Shown one piece after another: positions 46,443-55,507 of a DNA stretch of 64,000 nt (position 1 is its first letter; each line of letters begins with the position of its first letter). The notes under the pieces are model-generated. The model was not told where the DNA came from. It worked only from the letters and a program-made list of their open reading frames with translations, and did no database searches. The translations under genes and the position numbers were made by a program. The DNA is from Roseobacter denitrificans OCh 114 (lineage in GTDB: Bacteria; Pseudomonadota; Alphaproteobacteria; Rhodobacterales; Rhodobacteraceae). The stretch is taken from positions 1,511,001-1,575,000 of the forward strand of contig NC_008209.1 of the NCBI RefSeq assembly GCF_000014045.1, given 5' to 3'.

Positions 46443-46547
46443 TCAGATTTGACCGTGGCTTACTGCTTGTTCGCTGAGGCATGCAGCTTGCGAGTCGGAA
46501 AGCCCCTGACGGATCACTTTTGCATTCTGGACGATTAGTACGGCCAT
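46443..46547 (-). pseudogene. Truncated copy of the 5' end of sucD (34 codons)
   Basis: Translating from the ATG at 46547 (ribosome site AGGAG upstream) gives MAVLIVQNAKVIRQGL... and stops after 34 residues. It aligns without gaps to the SucD N-terminus: MAVLI, N, KVI, QGL, SQ and SEQA are shared, 19 of 34 residues identical by my count. The DNA also matches (ATGGCCGTACT, GTGATC, GTCAGGG). Beyond this point the similarity ends. It is probably a remnant of a sucD duplication or a replaced junction, although a short peptide could still be made. Confidence 0.75.
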
Positions 46548-46557
46548 GTCGTCACTC

Positions 46558-46980
46558 CTAATTCTGAAACCGTTCAGCAAGAGCGGCTGCTTCTGCGCCG
46601 GTCAAGCGCAAAATTTTGTCATTGCGGTCGCGGTGGATGCGTCCGAGGCTCTCAATTCCATCAGCCTCTTCCACGTAGCGGAAATGGTTAAGGTCATTCG
46701 TGGTCAGTGGATAAGCGATGTCAGTGCTAAGGTCTGATATAGTGAGTCGATAAACGTCCTTATTCTTTGTCGGGTTGCGGACTTGGGGGGCCGTGGTCGG
46801 AGTGAATGCCGTAAGCGTGGCGACGGCGAACAGGGCGCTCTCTCGCTCCGGCTCATCGCCGAGCCAAACATAAACTGTCGATCCCAGATCGCCGGATCCC
46901 AGGTCCGCCGATTTCATGCGCGGTACGGTCACCTCGTTTTCCCGCAGTGTATCGGGCTTCACCTTGAGTAGCAGGGCCAT
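46558..46980 (-). CDS. Conserved-looking hypothetical protein, 140 residues
   Basis: Soluble, no signal peptide. The ATG is 3 bp after the sucC stop. Segments such as [19 protein letters not shown] and [10 protein letters not shown] look like a beta-barrel (a PUA/EVE-like fold is possible but only a guess). The C-terminus is helical ([14 protein letters not shown]). No catalytic motif seen. The tight spacing to sucC argues for co-transcription. Confidence 0.75.
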   Translation of the reverse strand: MALLLKVKPDTLRENEVTVPRMKSADLGSGDLGSTVYVWLGDEPERESALFAVATLTAFTPTTAPQVRNPTKNKDVYRLTISDLSTDIAYPLTTNDLNHFRYVEEADGIESLGRIHRDRNDKILRLTGAEAAALAERFQN

Positions 46981-46983
46981 GGC

Positions 46984-48177
46984 TCAACCTTTAACCGCTT
47001 TCACAATTTTCTGGGCACCGTCCTTGAGGTCATCGGCGGCGATGACATCGAGGCCGGAGTTGTTGATGATGTCCTTGCCCTGTTGCACGTTCGTCCCTTC
47101 GAGGCGCACCACAAGCGGCACTTTCAGGCCGACTTCTTTCACCGCAGCGACGACGCCCTCGGCGATTACATCGCAGCGCATAATGCCGCCGAAGATGTTG
47201 ACCAGAATACCTTTGACCTGCGGATCGGAAGTGATGATCTTGAACGCTTCGGTGACCTTTTCCTTGGTTGCACCACCGCCCACATCGAGGAAATTCGCAG
47301 GTTCCGCGCCATAGAGCTTGATGATGTCCATTGTCGCCATCGCCAGCCCCGCGCCGTTCACCATGCAGCCGATTTCACCATCCAGCGCGATATAGTTGAG
47401 ATCGTATTTGGAGGCTTCCAACTCCTTGCTGTCTTCCTCGGTCGTGTCGCGCAGTTCGGAAATGTCGGCATGGCGGTAGATGGCATTGCCGTCAAAAGCC
47501 ACCTTGGCATCAAGCACCTTGAGATCGCCGGTATTGGTGACGATCAGCGGGTTGATTTCCAGCATTTCCATGTCTTTTTCCATGAACGCGGTATAAAGCA
47601 GGCCCATCAGGCCCACGCATTGCTTGACCTGCTTGCCCTCAAGGCCGAGCGCAAAGGCGATGCGACGCCCGTGAAACGCCTGATAGCCGGACGCGGGATC
47701 CACGGAGAAAGACAGGATTTTTTCCGGCGTTGAAGCGGCGACCTCTTCGATGTCCATGCCGCCCTCGGTTGAGCAGACAAAGCTGACGCGGCTGGTTTGG
47801 CGGTCCACCAAAAGCGCGAGGTAGAGTTCGGTTTCAATCCCTGACCCATCTTCGATGTAGATGCGATTGACTTGTTTGCCTGCGGGGCCTGTCTGATGCG
47901 TCACCAATGTGCGGCCGAGCATTTTCTTGGCTTCTTCCGCCGCCTCTGCCACGGATTTGGTCAGGCGCACGCCACCTTTTTCACCGGCGTCGGCTTCCTT
48001 GAACGATCCCTTGCCGCGACCGCCCGCATGAATTTGCGCTTTAACTACCCACAACGGACCATCAAGCTCTCCTGCTGCCGTCTTGGCGTCTTCGGCCTTG
48101 AGCACGACCCGCCCGTCGGAGACCGGTGCGCCATAGCTGCGGAGGAGGGCTTTGGCTTGGTATTCGTGGATATTCAT
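46984..48177 (-). CDS. sucC: Succinyl-CoA synthetase beta subunit
   Basis: 397 residues, normal length. ATP-grasp subunit that binds nucleotide and succinate. Seen: [30 protein letters not shown] near residue 45, the metal-binding [25 protein letters not shown], and the C-terminal [17 protein letters not shown]. It is the first gene of the 12-kb minus-strand run to lpd; the paired TGTGATCAC sites lie about 107-137 bp upstream of its start. Confidence 0.97.
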   Translation of the reverse strand: MNIHEYQAKALLRSYGAPVSDGRVVLKAEDAKTAAGELDGPLWVVKAQIHAGGRGKGSFKEADAGEKGGVRLTKSVAEAAEEAKKMLGRTLVTHQTGPAGKQVNRIYIEDGSGIETELYLALLVDRQTSRVSFVCSTEGGMDIEEVAASTPEKILSFSVDPASGYQAFHGRRIAFALGLEGKQVKQCVGLMGLLYTAFMEKDMEMLEINPLIVTNTGDLKVLDAKVAFDGNAIYRHADISELRDTTEEDSKELEASKYDLNYIALDGEIGCMVNGAGLAMATMDIIKLYGAEPANFLDVGGGATKEKVTEAFKIITSDPQVKGILVNIFGGIMRCDVIAEGVVAAVKEVGLKVPLVVRLEGTNVQQGKDIINNSGLDVIAADDLKDGAQKIVKAVKG

Positions 48178-48283
48178 GTCAGCGTCCTGTCAGATTGCGA
48201 TTGGCGCACCCTAGATCGAAATCTTCGTCTGAGTGAACCGGATTATCGGTAAAAAGCGGACATGAATAGTATTCTTCCGTTTT

Positions 48284-48314
48284 TGTGATCACAGTTTTTC
48301 AGCGTGTGATCACA
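48284..48314. promoter_or_regulatory. Paired TGTGATCACA palindromes upstream of sucC
   Basis: Two perfect 10-bp palindromes, at 48284-48293 and 48305-48314, start 21 bp apart (two helical turns). The same pair with the same spacing occurs before sdhC. The sites lack the 6-bp gap of a CRP box. They are probably operator sites of a dimeric regulator, identity unknown. Confidence 0.65.
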
Positions 48315-48318
48315 AACT

Positions 48319-48609
48319 GTGGCGCGCGGTGTTTCGGTGCTGTCGATGAAACCGAATCACTCCATGGAATGGACGGCAGGCACCCGGAAGCCAAGGATAC
48401 ATCGCCTTTTTCCCTCCGGGCAGCTCTGCGCGTTGCAAGGGGAGATCGACGAAACCGCCGTTTCCATCCTCGCCGGGATGGTGCAGAGGGCTGCGGGTCG
48501 GGCCATTCATGACGCGCAGCGCAGCGCGACAGGCCTTGCCGGTTTGCACCACAGCGCGGCGGGTCACGTTTTGCGGTGTCCGCTGCGCCGTCTTGGCAAA
48601 ACAGTATGA
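48319..48609 (+). CDS. Doubtful small ORF in the sucC-mdh spacer, 96 residues
   Basis: The spacer of about 490 bp between sucC and mdh holds this open frame (GTG start at 48319). Its third codon positions look GC-rich like real genes here, and it ends just before the mdh terminator. However, no good ribosome site precedes it, other strands are also open, and the product (MARGVSVLSMKPNHS..., ending RRLGKTV) matches no family I know. It could equally be decayed or non-coding DNA. Confidence 0.25.
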   Translation: MARGVSVLSMKPNHSMEWTAGTRKPRIHRLFPSGQLCALQGEIDETAVSILAGMVQRAAGRAIHDAQRSATGLAGLHHSAAGHVLRCPLRRLGKTV

Positions 48610-48618
48610 GGCTGCGCT

Positions 48619-48652
48619 CAAAAAAACGCCCCGGACATGTCCGGGGTGTTTT
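48619..48652 (-). terminator. Rho-independent terminator of mdh
   Basis: Perfect palindrome CCCCGGACATGTCCGGGG at 48629-48646, flanked on the plus strand by an A run, which is a T run in the mdh direction. It sits about 20 bp after the mdh stop. Confidence 0.85.
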
Positions 48653-48669
48653 GGTCGCTTTTGTCAGGA

Positions 48670-49671
<1,002 letters not shown>

Positions 49672-49689
49672 CTAGCGAATGAACGCGGG

Positions 49690-49702
49690 TTGCGCAAGTT
49701 TA
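49690..49702. promoter_or_regulatory. TTGCGCAAGTTTA motif upstream of mdh
   Basis: Thirteen bases with a TTGCGCAA palindromic core, 58-70 bp upstream of the mdh start. The identical 13-mer occurs 70-82 bp upstream of the mcl2-like gene. It could be a regulator site or chance. Confidence 0.4.
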
Positions 49703-49779
49703 CTCGACCGATTGCCCTGATGATGGGCGCAGGCGGATAGCATTGGACAAAGCCGGGCCTATGGGTGTTAAAGGCAGCC

Positions 49780-50535
49780 ATGTTGACACTCGACCTGACC
49801 TTTTTCCTGATCGCAGGACCGGCTGTGATTTTCGCGGGCGTTTCAAAGGGGGGATTTGGATCAGGTGCAGCTTTTGCATCTGCAAGCATTTTGGCGCTGG
49901 TCGTGGAGCCGGGCGTTGCTCTGGGGGTGATGCTGCCGCTTTTGATGCTGATTGATGTCAGCACACTGCGACCCTACTGGCGCAAGTGGGATACGCAGGC
50001 CGCGATATTATTGATTTTGGGTGCGCTGCCGGGGGTCGCGCTTGGGGCGGCTTTGTACAAATTTACTGAACCTGACGTTTTCCGCGTGTTGATCGGCGTT
50101 ATTTCGGTCGGGTTTGTCATCTGGCAGATCGCAACCGCCAAGGGGGTCGTCAAAATGGCCAGCAGGATGCTGTCCCCTGCGGCGGGTGTTTGTGCGGGTG
50201 CGGTTGCAGGATTTACCAGCTTTGTGAGCCATGCCGGCGGCCCCCCCGCAGCGATTTACCTGCTCTCCAAGAAACTCGGCAAAACCGAATATCAGGCCAC
50301 CACGGTGCTGGTGTTCTGGGCCGTGAACATTGCGAAATTCGTACCATACGCATTTCTGGGCATGTTCACGTTGCAGACAGCAACGGCCAATCTGGTGCTT
50401 GCGCCCTTCGCGTTTCTGGGCGCCTGGCTGGGTGTCAAGGCACACGCGGTGGTGCCCGAGCGCGCATTTTTCGCGCTGACATATGTCTTGCTGACCGTCA
50501 CGGGGAGCAAGCTGATCTGGGACGGGCTGACCTGA
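49780..50535 (+). CDS. TauE/SafE family membrane permease
   Basis: 251 residues from the ATG at 49780 (a GTG at 49765 is possible). Seven to eight hydrophobic helices. The duplicated family pattern is visible: FAGVSKGGFGSGAAF near the start and AGFTSFVSHAGGPPAAIYLL in the middle. Members export sulfite, sulfoacetate or other organosulfur or small anions. The actual substrate is unknown. It stands alone between divergent mdh and a convergent small gene. Confidence 0.9.
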   Translation: MLTLDLTFFLIAGPAVIFAGVSKGGFGSGAAFASASILALVVEPGVALGVMLPLLMLIDVSTLRPYWRKWDTQAAILLILGALPGVALGAALYKFTEPDVFRVLIGVISVGFVIWQIATAKGVVKMASRMLSPAAGVCAGAVAGFTSFVSHAGGPPAAIYLLSKKLGKTEYQATTVLVFWAVNIAKFVPYAFLGMFTLQTATANLVLAPFAFLGAWLGVKAHAVVPERAFFALTYVLLTVTGSKLIWDGLT

Positions 50536-50606
50536 ACGGCGTCCGGCCCTGAAATGATGGCGTTTTTAACCCGCCATCTGCCACGGATTCCGCGCGGCTT
50601 GACCGG

Positions 50607-50939
50607 TTACACGTCCTCGCCTTTGACGGGCAGGGCTTCCTGCAACTCTTCAAAGGACTGTCCGGATGCCACGAGGCAGGTCAGACCGTTGGGCGTTGTG
50701 ACGGTGATCGTCCAGGTGCCGGTCTGTTCTGACGCGAATACTTCGACAACGGAGTTGTTTGCGCCAAGGCCCATGGATTGGCGGGTTTCGCCGTATCCTT
50801 CGGCCAGCCTGTCAACAACCGCCTCACGTGGGGCACAATTGCGCGGGTTTTGGGCAGCCGCGCTTTGGCTGGTAACGATATAAAGAGCGGCGGCTGCGGT
50901 GAGCGCGCCAAGATGCAGTACTTTCACAGTGCGTTTCAT
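50607..50939 (-). CDS. Small exported hypothetical protein
   Basis: 110 residues from the ATG at 50939 (MKRTVKVLHLGALTAAAALYI), with a signal peptide ending near QSAAAQ. The mature part has CAPREAVVDRLAEGYGETRQSMG and GTWTITVTTPNGLTCLVASG, with two Cys that may pair. Domains of this look are widespread and uncharacterised in Rhodobacteraceae. Role unknown. Confidence 0.8.
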   Translation of the reverse strand: MKRTVKVLHLGALTAAAALYIVTSQSAAAQNPRNCAPREAVVDRLAEGYGETRQSMGLGANNSVVEVFASEQTGTWTITVTTPNGLTCLVASGQSFEELQEALPVKGEDV

Positions 50940-51306
50940 GTCTATCTGCCTCAAGATTAAGTTGTAAATTTGACCTTCTGGTCAGACCGGTTTTCCCGGC
51001 AGTGGCCGGAATGATCCGGCTGCTATGCGTGTCGCTGTGGATGTGTCCGGCCATTTCAGGCGGCACGTTTCTGCACGATGCGCAGGTCTGATGAGCGACC
51101 CCTGAAGCATCCGTTACAGAGTTGAACTATTCGTAAAGACCCCGTGCGCAAACAGTTTCAATTTGAGGCTTTCTGCGCTGCAGCGAGAAAATGCTTGATG
51201 TTTAATTCCGAAAATAATACGAGTTTGCGCAAGTTTATTAGGCACGCCGATGCCCCGGTCCTTTGGCTCAGGCTCCCGGCGTCGCGGTCACGATCGGAGC
51301 TGTTTC
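50940..51306. other. 367-bp intergenic region upstream of the mcl2-like gene
   Basis: No convincing gene or RNA was seen. It contains AT-rich stretches (about 51195-51240) and, at 51225-51237, the TTGCGCAAGTTTA motif also found upstream of mdh. A GGAG ribosome site lies about 10 bp before the gene start. It must hold the promoters of the flanking divergent genes. Confidence 0.6.
51225..51237. promoter_or_regulatory. TTGCGCAAGTTTA motif upstream of the mcl2-like gene
   Basis: Identical to 49690-49702 near mdh; the palindromic core is TTGCGCAA (51225-51232). It sits 70-82 bp before the start codon. Regulators of the ScfR type in this group bind TTTGCAAA-like sites, which is similar but not the same. 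Confidence 0.4.
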
Positions 51307-52164
51307 ATGTTACATGCCAACCGACCCCTGCGGTCCGTTTTATATTTGCCTGCGTCCAACGCGCGCGCCTTGGTCAAGGCGCGCAGTCTGGAAGTGGATG
51401 CGATTATTTTTGATCTCGAAGATGCGGTCGCACCTGATGAAAAGGCAGGCGCGCGCAATACACTTGCGCAGGCGCTGGACGAGGGCGGCTATGGCGCGCG
51501 CCTGAAAATCGTGCGGGTCAATGCGCTGGACACACCCTGGGGTGTTGCGGATGCCAAGTCGGCGGCTGACATGGGCGCGGATGCGGTACTGCTGCCAAAG
51601 GTTGACGGGCCCGCGCAGCTTGACGCGCTTGCTGCACTCACTGGTGATTTGCCGCTCTGGGCGATGATGGAGACGCCGCTTGGTATGCTGAATGCCGCCG
51701 CAATCGCGGCCCACGGGCGCTGTGCCGGGTTGGTCATGGGCACCAATGATCTGGCCAAGGATATGGGCACGCGGTTCCGTCCGGATCGTTTGCCGATGAT
51801 GGCCGGGCTGGGTCTGTGCCTCCTGGCCGCCAAGGCGCATGGCGTCGCGATTGTGGACGGTGTGTATAATGCCTTCAAGGATGATGAGGGGCTGAAAGCC
51901 GAATGTGAACAGGGGCGCGATATGGGGTTTGATGGAAAAACGCTGATCCACCCCGCGCAGGTCGCCATCGCCAACGCAGCCTTTGCACCGACCGAAGAAG
52001 AGGTTGAGCTGGCCCGCCGCCAGATCGACGCCTATGAGGCAGCAATTGCCGAAGGGCAGGCGGTTGCGGTGGTGGACAATCGGATCGTTGAAAATCTGCA
52101 TGTTGCAACTGCGCGCGAAACGTTGGCAAAAAGGGACGCAATAGCAACCCTGAACGCGAGGTAG
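51307..52164 (+). CDS. mcl2: CitE-like lyase/thioesterase, probably (3S)-malyl-CoA thioesterase
   Basis: 285 residues from the ATG at 51307 (GGAG upstream). The HpcH/HpaI/CitE fold is clear: RSVLYLPASNARAL, DAIIFDLEDAVAPDEK with the metal-binding acid, VRVN, AMMETPLGML with a catalytic Glu, and TLIHPAQVAIAN. It is shorter than malyl-CoA lyase Mcl1 (about 318 residues) and resembles Mcl2, which hydrolyses malyl-CoA in the ethylmalonyl-CoA pathway. mch three genes downstream supports this. A lyase for another hydroxyacyl-CoA is possible. Confidence 0.82.
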   Translation: MLHANRPLRSVLYLPASNARALVKARSLEVDAIIFDLEDAVAPDEKAGARNTLAQALDEGGYGARLKIVRVNALDTPWGVADAKSAADMGADAVLLPKVDGPAQLDALAALTGDLPLWAMMETPLGMLNAAAIAAHGRCAGLVMGTNDLAKDMGTRFRPDRLPMMAGLGLCLLAAKAHGVAIVDGVYNAFKDDEGLKAECEQGRDMGFDGKTLIHPAQVAIANAAFAPTEEEVELARRQIDAYEAAIAEGQAVAVVDNRIVENLHVATARETLAKRDAIATLNAR

Positions 52165-52168
52165 CCAC

Positions 52169-52726
52169 ATGTTACTCCTGATCGCCGGCCTGATCCTCTG
52201 GATCGCAGCGCATTACTTCAAACGTCTGATGCCGCAACAGCGCGCGGCGATGGGGAATGCGGGCAAGGGGGGTGTGGCTGTTGCGATCATCGCATCTCTG
52301 GTGCTGATGGTGATGGGCTATCGCGCGGCGGAGTTTATCCCGGTCTGGCAACCGCCTGCTTTCATGATGCACGTCAACAATACGCTGATGCTCTTTGCGC
52401 TCTGGGTTTATGGATCAAGCGCGGCAAAAGGGGCCAAGGCGTGGCCTGCGTATAAACTGCGTCACCCGCAGCTTGTCGGGTTCAAGATCTGGGCGCTGGC
52501 GCATTTGCTGGTCAATGGCGATCTTGCGTCGATCATTCTGTTCGGCGGGCTGCTCGGCTGGGCGGTGGGATCGGTGATCCTGATCAACAAGGCAGAACCC
52601 GAGTGGACAGCGCCAGAGCGGGCGGGCATGGCGACGCGGGTGCGTCTGGCCATCATCACACTGGTTCTTTACGCGCTCATTTCGGCCGTTCACATATGGG
52701 CAGGCGTCTGGCCGTTCCCCAGCTAA
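52169..52726 (+). CDS. NnrU family membrane protein
   Basis: 185 residues, five to six hydrophobic helices. It shows the NnrU-type pattern LRHPQLVGFKIWALAHLLVNGDL near residue 95 and, earlier, HVNNTLMLFALWVYG. NnrU proteins were linked to nitrite/nitric-oxide metabolism by neighbourhood, but no such gene is here; the role is unknown. It begins 4 bp after the mcl2-like stop, so it is probably in the same operon. Confidence 0.9.
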   Translation: MLLLIAGLILWIAAHYFKRLMPQQRAAMGNAGKGGVAVAIIASLVLMVMGYRAAEFIPVWQPPAFMMHVNNTLMLFALWVYGSSAAKGAKAWPAYKLRHPQLVGFKIWALAHLLVNGDLASIILFGGLLGWAVGSVILINKAEPEWTAPERAGMATRVRLAIITLVLYALISAVHIWAGVWPFPS

Positions 52727-52742
52727 TTCCGGAGCAATTGGC

Positions 52743-52946
52743 ATGATACTATACCGCTTCCTCTCGGCAGAGGATACATCCGCATTTTGCCACAAGGTCA
52801 CGGAGGCGTTGAACAAGGGCTGGTCGTTGCACGGCAGTCCGACGCAGACGTGGGACCATGATGCGGGTGTCATGCGGTGCGGGCAGGCGGTCACCAAAGA
52901 GGCGCCCGGCACCTATACCGCTGACACCAAACTCGGAGAGCACTGA
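52743..52946 (+). CDS. DUF1737 small protein
   Basis: 67 residues. The short DUF1737-like pattern (VTEALNKGWSLHGSPTQTWD) is visible. Soluble, function unknown. The stop overlaps the mch ATG (TGATG), so expression is coupled to mch. Confidence 0.8.
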   Translation: MILYRFLSAEDTSAFCHKVTEALNKGWSLHGSPTQTWDHDAGVMRCGQAVTKEAPGTYTADTKLGEH

Positions 52947-53980
52947 TGCGCACCAAAACCAATGACGGCCGTTTTTTCGAGGACTACGCGGTCGGGCAGG
53001 TGATCAACCACGCGGTGCCCCGCACGGTGAAAATGGGCGAGCGCGCGCTTTATCATATGCTCTACCCGGCGCGGCATGCGCTTTATTCATCGGACCAGTT
53101 TGCGCAAACCTGTGGGCTGCCCTTCAGCCCGCTGGATGACATGATCGCCTTCCATGTGGTATTTGGCAAAACCGTGCCGGATGTGTCGCTGAATGCCATC
53201 GCCAATCTGGGCTATGCCGAAGGGCGCTGGCATCTGCCGGTCTGGCCGGGGGACACGTTGCGCTCACAGTCCGAGGTCATCGGGGTCAAGCAGAATTCCA
53301 ACGGGAAAAGCGGCGTGGTCTGGGTGCGCACCACCGGGCTGAACCAGCATGACGAAACAGTCATGGATTATGTGCGCTGGGTGATGGTGCGCAAACGGGA
53401 CCCGGGGGCGGATGCGCCCGAACCGGTGGTGCCGGACCTTGCCAAAGTGGTTGCGCCGGACACGCTGGTGATCCCGCGCGGTCTGGATTTCACGAACTAC
53501 GATTTCACCCTCGCCGGTGAGCCGCATCGCTGGGGGGACTACGCGGTGGGCGAGACGATTGACCATGTGGACGGCGTCACCATCGAAGAAGCAGAGCACA
53601 TGATGGCGACCCGGCTGTGGCAGAACACCGCCAAGGTGCATTTCGACACCTCTGCCCGGCCTGATGGCTCGCGGTTGATCTATGGCGGGCATGTGATCTC
53701 GATGGCGCGTGCGCTCAGTTTTAACGGGCTGGCGAATGCGCAGATGATCGTTGGACTGAATGGCGGTGCCCATGCGAACCCCTGTGTCAGTGGCGATACG
53801 GTGCGCGCGTGGTCCGAAGTGCTGGACAAGGCCGAAACATCCGCCCCGGGCGTTGGTGCGATCCGCTTGCGATTGGTTGCGACCAAGGGCGGCACGCCTT
53901 TCGAGTTGCGCGGTGAGGATGGGAAATACCTGCCCGACGTGCTGCTGGACCTCGATTACTGGGCCTTGATGCCCCTGTAA
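52946..53980 (+). CDS. mch: Mesaconyl-C1-CoA hydratase (beta-methylmalyl-CoA dehydratase)
   Basis: 344 residues, matching the double hot-dog hydratase of the ethylmalonyl-CoA pathway. It hydrates mesaconyl-CoA to beta-methylmalyl-CoA, which is then cleaved to glyoxylate and propionyl-CoA. Two hot-dog halves are seen: the first with FFEDYAVGQVINHAVPRTV, the second with WGDYAVGETIDHVDGVTI, plus GGHVISMARAL near residue 250. The pathway replaces the glyoxylate shunt for growth on acetate. ecm, another pathway gene, is at 62-64 kb. Confidence 0.93.
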   Translation: MRTKTNDGRFFEDYAVGQVINHAVPRTVKMGERALYHMLYPARHALYSSDQFAQTCGLPFSPLDDMIAFHVVFGKTVPDVSLNAIANLGYAEGRWHLPVWPGDTLRSQSEVIGVKQNSNGKSGVVWVRTTGLNQHDETVMDYVRWVMVRKRDPGADAPEPVVPDLAKVVAPDTLVIPRGLDFTNYDFTLAGEPHRWGDYAVGETIDHVDGVTIEEAEHMMATRLWQNTAKVHFDTSARPDGSRLIYGGHVISMARALSFNGLANAQMIVGLNGGAHANPCVSGDTVRAWSEVLDKAETSAPGVGAIRLRLVATKGGTPFELRGEDGKYLPDVLLDLDYWALMPL

Positions 53981-54066
53981 CGGCGTGACTTCGTTGCGCA
54001 TGCCGCGTAACCTGAGCGCTGTGCTCGGTTGCTGCACGCGGGAGTACACAGATGGGAAGGTCCACC

Positions 54067-54786
54067 ATGCGTAAAGCGTTCATCGCGATGCTACTCGCGG
54101 CCACGCTCGTTTTGCCCGCCATGGCGAAATCAGATGACCGGGCGGATGATTTCGTGACCGCAAATGCGTTGGCCATTCTCTATCACGAATTGGGTCACGC
54201 GTTGATTGACATCCTCGGCTTGCCCGTCTTCGGTCAGGAGGAAGACGCAGCAGACGTATTGAGCGTGTTGCTGATCCACCAGCTTTACGATGATGGCGAT
54301 GCGACCGATATCATCTATGATGCGGCCTTCGGGTTCCTGCGGGAGGCAGAAGAACATGAACCCGCGCTCTGGGGTGTGCATGGTCCGGACCTGCAGCGCT
54401 ATTACACGATGATTTGCCTGTTTTATGGCGCTGATCCCGATGCGCGCCATGACCTCGCAGAGGAACTTGATCTGCCGGAAGAACGACGTGACACCTGTTC
54501 CGATGAGTTTGAACTGGCCGAGGCAAGCTGGGGTCCTGTGCTGGATGAGATTGCTGCGGAGGCGCCGGGTGAGAGCCTTGTTTTTACAGGCGACGCAACC
54601 AGTTTGCTTGGCGCAGTGCTGGCCGAGGAGGTTGCCGCGCTGAACGCCGATTTTGTCCTGCCCGAAAGCGTTCATCTGTCCGTGCAGGATTGCGACGAAG
54701 CAAATGGGTTTTACGACTCGGAAACACGCGAGATCATTCTGTGTTCTGAACTGGATGGGTATTTGCGCGCCCTGTCGGATTTTTGA
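54067..54786 (+). CDS. Exported DUF4344 putative zinc metallopeptidase
   Basis: 239 residues from the ATG at 54067 with GGAAGG upstream (an ATG at 54052 is less likely). A signal peptide ends near AMA. The zinc motif HELGH lies in AILYHELGHALIDI, followed by EEDAADVLS with a likely third ligand. Four Cys are present (ICLFYG, DTCSDE, QDCDE, ILCSE). Substrate unknown. It lies 86 bp after mch and before the DUF1194 gene. Confidence 0.85.
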   Translation: MRKAFIAMLLAATLVLPAMAKSDDRADDFVTANALAILYHELGHALIDILGLPVFGQEEDAADVLSVLLIHQLYDDGDATDIIYDAAFGFLREAEEHEPALWGVHGPDLQRYYTMICLFYGADPDARHDLAEELDLPEERRDTCSDEFELAEASWGPVLDEIAAEAPGESLVFTGDATSLLGAVLAEEVAALNADFVLPESVHLSVQDCDEANGFYDSETREIILCSELDGYLRALSDF

Positions 54787-54841
54787 TCGCTGTTGTGCTG
54801 AAAATGCTGGGCATGTCCCGATAGTGGCGTAACCTCGGCGC

Positions 54842-55507
54842 ATGAAATGTTTTTGGGCTGGCGTCATTTATCTGTTTTGGTCCGTGCAGGCTGCGCTGGC
54901 CTGCCAGTTGGCGCTGGTCTTGGCGGTTGATGTTTCGGGGTCTGTCGACAAACATGAATATCGTATCCAGATGGACGGGCTTGCCGCCGGTTTGAGGGAT
55001 GGCATTGTCGTGGATGCGCTGTTGGAGCAAGAGGCGATGGTGACGCTGATCCAGTGGACCGGCTCAAGCCGTCAGCGTCAGACAATCGCGTGGAGCGCGT
55101 TGCGCGTGGCCGAGGATGTCACCCGACTTGCGGACCGGATCGCGGCGGATGAGCGGGTCTGGCGCAACTATTCAACGGCCATCGGAGAGGCCCTGATCGC
55201 GGCTGAACAGGCGTTGAAATCCGTGCCCCACTGCGCGCGCAAGGTCATTGATGTGTCAGGCGACGGGATTTCGAATGAAGGTGCCGCGCCCGCCAGTCGC
55301 CGAGCGGCGCTGAGCGCTCTGGGCGTGACGGTAAACGCGCTGGCCATTGAAACCGATGAGGACGATCTGACCGGGTGGTTTTACGAGAACCTGATCCACG
55401 GGGAAGGTGCCTTTGTCATGACCGCAAACGGGTTTGAGGACTATCCGGCACAGATCAAACGCAAGCTGCAACGCGAAACGACGCGGCAACTCAGTCAGAC
55501 GGATTAA
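54842..55507 (+). CDS. Exported DUF1194 protein (von Willebrand A-like)
   Basis: 221 residues. A signal sequence (MKCFWAGVIYLFWSVQAALA) leads to a VWA-like domain: VLAVDVSGSVD provides a MIDAS-type DxSxS metal site near residue 30, then LIQWTG, NYSTAIGEAL and VIDVSGDGISN. Likely a periplasmic metal-dependent binding domain; partner unknown. It ends right at the sdh control region. Confidence 0.87.
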   Translation: MKCFWAGVIYLFWSVQAALACQLALVLAVDVSGSVDKHEYRIQMDGLAAGLRDGIVVDALLEQEAMVTLIQWTGSSRQRQTIAWSALRVAEDVTRLADRIAADERVWRNYSTAIGEALIAAEQALKSVPHCARKVIDVSGDGISNEGAAPASRRAALSALGVTVNALAIETDEDDLTGWFYENLIHGEGAFVMTANGFEDYPAQIKRKLQRETTRQLSQTD

